Below the pieces are notes generated by a model. That model did no database searches, was not told the origin of the DNA, and saw nothing but the letters and a program-made list of their open reading frames with translations. Shown piece after piece: positions 6,012 through 10,593 of a stretch of 10,593 nucleotides of DNA. Numbering within the stretch: position 1 is the stretch's first letter; every line of letters begins with the position of its first letter. The DNA comes from Chlamydiota bacterium (GTDB lineage: Bacteria; Chlamydiota; Chlamydiia; Chlamydiales; SM23-39): the NCBI GenBank assembly GCA_021772165.1, contig JAJFMM010000033.1, positions 1-10,593 of the forward strand, written 5' to 3'. A program made the position numbers and the translations under genes.

Positions 6012-7082
6012 ATGTCTTCTATTGATTTTCATCCAGAGCGTCTTTTGTATTTAACCTGTAAATCCAGGTCCCTGGGGGTAGATGAAAAATTTCCTATCAA
6101 AGGGCTCGATTTTATCAGCTGCTTGCACCAGAGGTCAATAGAAGCGATGAGCTACTGTCCAGAGCCTTTTGAAGAGGAGCAAATGGATGCTCTGATTGAA
6201 CACAGAAGTCGCTTACTCCTCTATTCCCGTATGGTAGATGCCGCTGGGCAAGGTGGGCAGCACTTCCTCAGTCTGATCCATACGATCCAAAAGGATATTG
6301 AACAGCTATCCAATTTTTCCGGACGACAGATGTTCTGTTTTCCTGGCGGTACCACTCAACATGCTGTTTGCTATGAGTTGGCAAGAGAGATAGATGGCAG
6401 TTACTCCTTTCTGATCTACAATCGAGGAGGAGGGTGTAATGATTCCGAGCTGCATGGAAAGGTTCTTCTAAGAAATTCTCAAGGACAGGCAGTAGGTCGT
6501 ACTCGTGTACAGATCAAAGGCCTTGCCAAAGAAGATCTGACGAACCGGTTATTTCTTACTTCTTTGATACTTTCTCAGCATCGTACGGATGTTACCATGA
6601 AAGATCTGTATAAGGAGATCAAAGAGCATCTGCTCATCAATGCAGGTGGTTGGGTACGAGAGGCTCCCGAAGAGAAATTGTGGAGCGATCTATTGGAAAT
6701 GTCTATCATGAACCAGCCCAATCGCGATGATGATTTTCTCAATCAAATCGAACAAAAACTATTAAGCGATCCCGATTTTCATACTGTTCAGACAATGGCT
6801 GGTTGTACAGAGAGCAATACGCAGACTCCCGAATGCTTTATTATCGAGTCGAATTTACGTAGGAAACTCAAGCTGCACGCTATCAAGACGACCTATAAAC
6901 TCATTTTAGACCCATCTCCCATTCCAAGGTGGCTCATTGATCGAATGCACTGTAAGATGGAGAATCTAAACACGAAAATCGATTTCTGGAACTATTACAG
7001 AATGAGCAGTAAACAGGCCAAGCTAACTGTTGAGCATCTGTCTGATGCCAAGTGCCTTATTCGACCCAGATCCATCTATTGA
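6012..7082 (+). CDS. Unrecognised 356-aa protein, possible cysteine-peptidase-like domain
   Basis: No signal peptide or membrane segment; it appears soluble. The N-terminal third is mostly helical and charged. The middle has an unusual, conserved-looking core: FPGGTTQHAVCYELAR (109-124, His117), then DGSYSFLIYNRGGGC (128-142, Asn137). Later comes INAGGWVRE (209-217), and near the C-terminus AGC (Cys265) and QTPEC (271-275) before a helix rich in Arg/Lys. The order His, Asn, Cys with a Gln near the Cys could be a rearranged papain-like catalytic set; this is inference from motif shape only. It resembles my memory of large protein families in environmental chlamydiae with HA-x-x-YE and YN-x-G-x-G motifs, unverified. 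It stands alone on the plus strand between minus-strand genes. The start is supported by AAAAAGG seven bases upstream. An effector is possible but unproven. Confidence 0.8.
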   Translation: MSSIDFHPERLLYLTCKSRSLGVDEKFPIKGLDFISCLHQRSIEAMSYCPEPFEEEQMDALIEHRSRLLLYSRMVDAAGQGGQHFLSLIHTIQKDIEQLSNFSGRQMFCFPGGTTQHAVCYELAREIDGSYSFLIYNRGGGCNDSELHGKVLLRNSQGQAVGRTRVQIKGLAKEDLTNRLFLTSLILSQHRTDVTMKDLYKEIKEHLLINAGGWVREAPEEKLWSDLLEMSIMNQPNRDDDFLNQIEQKLLSDPDFHTVQTMAGCTESNTQTPECFIIESNLRRKLKLHAIKTTYKLILDPSPIPRWLIDRMHCKMENLNTKIDFWNYYRMSSKQAKLTVEHLSDAKCLIRPRSIY

Positions 7083-7100
7083 AAATCCGGGTCTGCTTTT
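7063..7100 (+). terminator. Probable intrinsic terminator of the 356-aa gene
   Basis: GACCCAGAT (7063-7071) pairs with ATCCGGGTC (7085-7093), nine positions with one A-C mismatch, followed by TGCTTTT. The left arm lies in the last codons of the gene and the stop codon is in the loop. The T tract is short, so efficiency is uncertain. On the other strand the hairpin has no T tract, although it lies just beyond the end of the convergent 79-aa gene. Confidence 0.4.
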
Positions 7101-7103
7101 CAT

Positions 7104-7343
7104 CTAAACCTTGTGACTCGTATCCAAAGGAACCGTGACCCAGCCATCATTGCCATCGATAGTGCTTTCTGTGGCTAGGTTTGGTGGTGTTTGAGGCGGC
7201 TCTTGATGTTCTGCGGGCGTAGTCGCCCGGGCTAATTGCGCATCCCTCATTTGTTGAAAAGGCCCTGGGGGTGCTGCTACTGGAGCTCGAGCTTCATCGG
7301 AAAAACAACAGGGAAAACATTCTCTAAGCGCTGCTATAGTCAT
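7104..7343 (-). CDS. Small Pro/Ala-rich protein with N-terminal Cys cluster, unknown
   Basis: 79 aa. The N-terminus has three cysteines in ECFPCCF (Cys9, Cys12, Cys13). A long Ala/Pro/Gln/Thr-rich stretch (about 18-57) looks disordered. It ends in a short ordered-looking piece, DGNDGWVTVPLD. There is no signal peptide or membrane helix. A GAGG Shine-Dalgarno six bases before the ATG supports translation. It lies 71 bp downstream of the 225-aa gene on the same strand and may be cotranscribed. I know no family. Clustered Cys near the N-terminus can be S-acylated in host cells when carried by bacterial effectors, or can bind metal; neither is shown here. Low-complexity composition leaves some risk that it is not a gene. 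Confidence 0.55.
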   Translation of the reverse strand: MTIAALRECFPCCFSDEARAPVAAPPGPFQQMRDAQLARATTPAEHQEPPQTPPNLATESTIDGNDGWVTVPLDTSHKV

Positions 7344-7347
7344 TGTT

Positions 7348-7366
7348 GCCTCATATGTTAAGAGGC
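7348..7366 (-). promoter_or_regulatory. Short hairpin overlapping the ribosome binding site of the 79-aa gene
   Basis: On the minus strand GCCTC (7366-7362) and GAGGC (7352-7348) can form a five-pair stem with a nine-base loop. The GAGG of the right arm is the Shine-Dalgarno site of the ATG at 7343. The stem is short and may be chance. Confidence 0.25.
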
Positions 7367-7414
7367 GGTGAAGTCTATGTGAAAAGGGTCAAATGATTCA
7401 AGAATTTAGTAGGA

Positions 7415-8092
7415 TTAGCCGCGAAAGCGAGCTTCTGCATATTTTATAGCCGTATGCGCTATTTCCAGAATGCTCACGCCTAGTGCCAGGTTGATCAACG
7501 GGTGGGCGATCGGGTCTCCCTCATCAACGATTCCTGTATGTTTCAGAAGTGAAGCTGTGGTCCCCAACATAGCGAGTGAGCTGGCTGCAAGCTTGGTGAC
7601 GTCTTCAGTAGCTGGCTTACAGATCTGGGTTGTATTTTGCGCGATGGAAATGCCGCGCAGGCCAATGTGATACAGGCACTGGAAGGGATTAGCCCCGGGA
7701 TGGTCAAAGAACAGGCTGGGGAATTGTCCAAACGACAAGATTCCCATGGAGCTTTCAAAGTTTTTTTTATCCCTTTCCGTTTTCAGTTCAAGAATGTCCT
7801 TTTCAAGTCGTTCAGCTGGGAAACCATTTCTTTGAATTATGCGACGAAGAGAGGAATTGTAACTTATTTTTTTATCGAGTTGCTTGACCTCTTGGGTAAT
7901 CACTCGGGCTTTCTTTGCCCCCCAAGCCATTTTCCCCAGGATTGTCCCTGTGGCTATCACAGGCTGGTAGGGCTTGAATAGATTAAACAGGCATAAAGCG
8001 GGCTCTTTTACGTGAGAAATGAGCGAGGCGGCACTGGAAATCCCAGACCCTAAATAATTGCAAAAAGATATTAAAGGCACTGCTGCTATCAT
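7415..8092 (-). CDS. Unrecognised 225-aa protein with hydrophobic segments at both ends
   Basis: Hydrophobic stretches occur at about residues 2-25 (with Gly/Ser/Ala), 43-58, 167-183 and 199-213. Between them is a strongly charged helical region (59-112) rich in Lys, Glu, Arg and Leu that could form a coiled coil, and a Phe/Pro/Gly-rich middle (118-138). Paired hydrophobic segments plus a coiled-coil region recall chlamydial inclusion-membrane proteins, but the spacing is not a clean bilobed domain. I make no family call. No Shine-Dalgarno precedes the ATG. TACAAT ends nine bases upstream, the same spacing as in the DUF167 gene, but its -35 region is poor. The downstream neighbour is the 79-aa gene. 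The reading frame is probably real given its length and composition. Confidence 0.7.
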   Translation of the reverse strand: MIAAVPLISFCNYLGSGISSAASLISHVKEPALCLFNLFKPYQPVIATGTILGKMAWGAKKARVITQEVKQLDKKISYNSSLRRIIQRNGFPAERLEKDILELKTERDKKNFESSMGILSFGQFPSLFFDHPGANPFQCLYHIGLRGISIAQNTTQICKPATEDVTKLAASSLAMLGTTASLLKHTGIVDEGDPIAHPLINLALGVSILEIAHTAIKYAEARFRG

Positions 8093-8147
8093 ATAACTGA
8101 AATTGTATCAGCTTGATTTATTTAAAGAAAGATAACAATCTATTTTT

Positions 8148-8945
8148 TTAAATTGCACGTGTATTTAGAAATTCAAGAATAATTTTACAAAATGAGTCAG
8201 GAGCTTCCGTGAATCCACAATGTCCGGTTTTGGGTAGGAGCTCAAATTGCGCGTTGGAAATCTGTTTAGCTACCTGTTCGCCTTCGGCAGGCGGCGTGGC
8301 AAGATCTTCCTCAAATCCGAGGACGAGAGTAGGGGCTGCGATTTTGGGTAGAAGAGCGCTGCTCTCAAACTGCTTTAGGGAGGCGTATTGTCTCCAGTAG
8401 CTGTTTGGTGTTGGGGGATAAGGCTCTGATCGGAGAGTTCGTTTCATCTCATCGACTCGTAGCTGATCGGAGAAGAAGCTTTCAGAAAAGAGGTAGGGCA
8501 GCTGTAGCGCCATGATCTGGTGAAAATGCAGTCCCGCTTCGAAGAGCTCTCCCATAAGATTTAACTGGTAAGCTATTCGTGGATTTCGTTTGTCAGCTGT
8601 TCCCGCGAGCACGAGTTTGTCGACGCTTTGAGGGGAGCTGGCAGCGAGGATCTGGGCAATGACAGAACCCATCGAAAAGCCGAGCACATGTGCACGATCA
8701 ATTTTTAGGTGGTGCAGTAGAGCCAGGGTGTCTTCGGCCATCTGTTCGAGAGAATAGGGTTCATCGGGCGCATCGGTCTGCCCAACACCTCGGTTGTCGA
8801 ACGCGATCACTTGGTAGTGCTCGGCTAAAAGGGGCAGGATCGGCGCCCAGGCAAGGCAGTTCATCATAAAACCGGAGATGAGAACGAGTGGTTCTCCTTT
8901 TCCGTGTGTTTCGTAGTAGAGTTCGATGCCGTTGATTTTTGCCAT
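8148..8945 (-). CDS. Alpha/beta-fold hydrolase
   Basis: 265 aa, a single complete alpha/beta hydrolase domain, cytoplasmic (no signal peptide). The nucleophile elbow is GFSMG with Ser91; the acid is probably Asp214 in GFEEDLATPP; the His is His242 in KTGHCGF. The oxyanion region is SGFMMN (24-29), and FDNRGVGQTDAP (49-60) is the typical strand-turn. A cap of about residues 130-190 lies between strands. The closest general look is to 3-oxoadipate enol-lactonase or haloperoxidase-like esterases, but the substrate cannot be read. GGGAG precedes the ATG, and it starts 7 nt after the polX stop, so the two are cotranscribed. The link to DNA repair is probably only genomic. Confidence 0.92.
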   Translation of the reverse strand: MAKINGIELYYETHGKGEPLVLISGFMMNCLAWAPILPLLAEHYQVIAFDNRGVGQTDAPDEPYSLEQMAEDTLALLHHLKIDRAHVLGFSMGSVIAQILAASSPQSVDKLVLAGTADKRNPRIAYQLNLMGELFEAGLHFHQIMALQLPYLFSESFFSDQLRVDEMKRTLRSEPYPPTPNSYWRQYASLKQFESSALLPKIAAPTLVLGFEEDLATPPAEGEQVAKQISNAQFELLPKTGHCGFTEAPDSFCKIILEFLNTRAI

Positions 8946-8952
8946 ACACTCC

Positions 8953-10593
8953 CTATGGGTGCATTTTTTTAAGGAGCGCTTCCATCTTTTTCAGGGGAAG
9001 CGTGTTAATAACGTGCTTTTTCTCCAGCCAGCCTTTTCTCGCGATCTGGATGCCGGCGTCGACATAGGCGAGCTGGCTAGGTGCGTGCGCATCGGGATTG
9101 ATGCAGCAGAGAAGACCTTTGTCCGCTGCGGCGCGCCAGTAGCGCCAATCCATGTCGAGCCTCTGGGGATTGGCGTTGAGCTCTATGATTTTTTTGTTGG
9201 CGATGCAGGCGTCGATCACTTTGGTCACATTGAGCGCGTAGCCTTTTCTCTTTAGAAGGAGGCGTCCTGTCAGATGCCCGATGATGGTAGAAGAGGGATG
9301 CTCAATTGCTTTGATCAGTCTTTGGGTCATCTTCTTCTCATCGAGCTGAAACGAGGAGTGGATCGAGACGACGACGTAGTCGAGCTTTTTGAGAAGAGAG
9401 TCGGAAAAGTCGAGTTTGCCGTTGGGGAGGATATCGCATTCGAGTCCGGAAAAGACGCGGATCTTGCTCTTGATTTTGCGGATCTCGGCGATCTGTTCTA
9501 AGAGACGCTCTTCGCTCAGACCATTGGCTTGGACAGAGGATTTGGAGTGATCCGTAATGCCGATGTATTCCCATTTGAGATCTTCGGCTGCTTGAATCAT
9601 CTCTTTCAAAGACGCTCTGCCGTCCGATGCGGCGGTGTGATTGTGGAGTGCGCCTCGCAAGTCTTTCGTTTCGATCAGAGAGGGGATCTTGCCTTTGGCT
9701 GCGGCTTCAAACTCGCCCATATTCTCTCTGAGTTCGGGCGGGATGTAGGAGAGTCCAAAGAGTTTGAAGAGTTTTTCCTCGGTATCGATCTTGCCTATCG
9801 GAGCTGCAGCGCCTTTTTTGACGACCTCGATCCCATATTCGCTGAGCGACCAGCCGCGCTTGAGTGCGCGCTCGCGCAGCGCGATGTTATGCTCCTTCGA
9901 GCCAATGAAGTAGTGCTGGGCGTAGGCGAACTGGCTGTTTGGGACGACGCGGAGATCTGCCTGGATCCCATCCTGAAGAAGGATACTCGATTTCTTATCG
10001 CCCTTGGAGAGGACCTTTTTGACAAAGGACTGCGTAGTAAACCAGTCCATCACCGCCTTGGGATTCGAGGAGCTCGCAAGAAAGTCGAGGTCACCAATCG
10101 TTTCGAGTTTTCTTCTGAGGCTGCCAGCGATCTGAGCCTGCTTGACGCTCTTTAATTTTTTGAGGCCGTCGAGTATCGGTTCGGCAAGGCGTCTCGCATG
10201 CCACCAGAGATGTCTAGATTGATGCGTTGCAGATTCTTCAAGCGCATCGAGAATTTTCTGTTCGCCTTTTTTGCCAAAGCCTTTGAGCTTGGCAATTTTT
10301 CCCGCTTTAGCCGCTTTTTTCAAAGACGGAATCGAGTGAATTTTTAGCTTTTGGTAGAGCTCTTTTACCTTTTTGGGGCCAAGACCCCGTACTTTAAGAA
10401 GATCGAGAAGGTTTTTTGGAAGCGAGCGTTTTAGTTTTTCATATTCGGGAAGGCGACCCGTTGTCACGAGTTCGCTGATTTTTTTAGCGAGATGAGCACC
10501 GATTCCCTTGATCTTGGTAAGCGTCTCCTCAACGACTAGCTGCTCGAGATCCTCGTTGATATTCAAGAGCGCTCGGGCTCCATTTCTATAGGC
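8953..10593 (-). CDS. polX: DNA polymerase X with C-terminal PHP domain (5' end beyond the window)
   Basis: 546 residues are in the window. The frame stays open to the right edge, and its first residues, AYRNGARAL, match the start-proximal AYRNAARAL motif of PolX; about 20-35 residues are missing. Family X repair polymerase: helix-hairpin-helix segments at about 22-42, 66-81 and 100-115; palm with GSLRRKLETIGDLD and catalytic Asp168 and Asp170, third Asp213 in QADLRVV; then YFIGSKEHNIALRERA. The PHP metal-dependent nuclease domain follows with all ligands visible: HNH (317-319), TDH (347-349), Glu385, His412, GHLTGR (His440) and PDAH (500-503). In bacterial PolX this domain gives 3'-5' exonuclease or AP-site processing in base-excision repair. 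A TTG at 10566 would give a truncated protein and is not the start. Confidence 0.95.
   Translation of the reverse strand, partial: AYRNGARALLNINEDLEQLVVEETLTKIKGIGAHLAKKISELVTTGRLPEYEKLKRSLPKNLLDLLKVRGLGPKKVKELYQKLKIHSIPSLKKAAKAGKIAKLKGFGKKGEQKILDALEESATHQSRHLWWHARRLAEPILDGLKKLKSVKQAQIAGSLRRKLETIGDLDFLASSSNPKAVMDWFTTQSFVKKVLSKGDKKSSILLQDGIQADLRVVPNSQFAYAQHYFIGSKEHNIALRERALKRGWSLSEYGIEVVKKGAAAPIGKIDTEEKLFKLFGLSYIPPELRENMGEFEAAAKGKIPSLIETKDLRGALHNHTAASDGRASLKEMIQAAEDLKWEYIGITDHSKSSVQANGLSEERLLEQIAEIRKIKSKIRVFSGLECDILPNGKLDFSDSLLKKLDYVVVSIHSSFQLDEKKMTQRLIKAIEHPSSTIIGHLTGRLLLKRKGYALNVTKVIDACIANKKIIELNANPQRLDMDWRYWRAAADKGLLCCINPDAHAPSQLAYVDAGIQIARKGWLEKKHVINTLPLKKMEALLKKMHP

Noticed and set aside
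9529..10155. 208-codon plus-strand open frame
   Set aside because: It lies entirely antisense to polX, whose motifs are intact across the same bases; the translation has no domain and no ribosome binding site is needed to explain it.
1..10593. CRISPR arrays, tRNA or rRNA genes, transposases, toxin-antitoxin pairs, phage genes
   Set aside because: Looked for on both strands; no repeated spacer pattern, conserved RNA gene sequence or mobile-element protein was seen.

Overview
The window looks like a chromosomal segment of a chlamydia-related ('environmental') member of the Chlamydiota outside the Chlamydiaceae. The best pointer is the type I signal peptidase (323-2269, minus). It carries an insertion of roughly 340 residues between the catalytic Lys box and the C-terminal GDN-SGDSR box, as in the oversized chlamydial LepB. 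Weak or absent Shine-Dalgarno sites, TTG/GTG starts and several lineage-specific proteins with no recognised family fit this. The assignment is inference; genus cannot be fixed from the sequence alone.

Layout. Left block, minus strand: an exported protein of unknown function (2410-3480), lepB (323-2269), and the 5' part of another secreted protein running off the left edge (1-288). Centre, plus strand: a strong sigma70-like promoter at 3547-3575 drives a 44-codon membrane-anchored ORF starting with GTG (3605-3739). It overlaps the TTG start of pncB (3732-5204), which overlaps pncA by ATGA (5201-5740). Nicotinamidase and nicotinate phosphoribosyltransferase together turn nicotinamide into nicotinate mononucleotide. 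A minus-strand DUF167/YggU-family gene (5717-5962) overlaps the end of pncA tail to tail.

The region 6012-8092 holds three unrecognised genes: a 356-aa soluble protein (plus), a 79-aa Pro/Ala-rich protein with an N-terminal Cys cluster (minus), and a 225-aa protein with hydrophobic ends (minus). This is the accessory part of the window and the likeliest place for lineage-specific, host-directed functions. The 356-aa protein has a spaced HA-x-x-YE / YN-x-G-x-G / Q-x-x-x-C pattern that could be a rearranged papain-like cysteine peptidase. Its ribosome binding site lies in the 3' arm of a perfect hairpin.

Right block, minus strand: polX (8953-10593), a family X DNA polymerase with a C-terminal PHP domain. 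The reading frame runs through the right edge of the window, so its true start is outside. An alpha/beta hydrolase (8148-8945) follows 7 nt downstream, almost certainly cotranscribed.

No tRNA, rRNA, CRISPR array, insertion sequence or integrase was seen. All intergenic gaps are under 150 bp.
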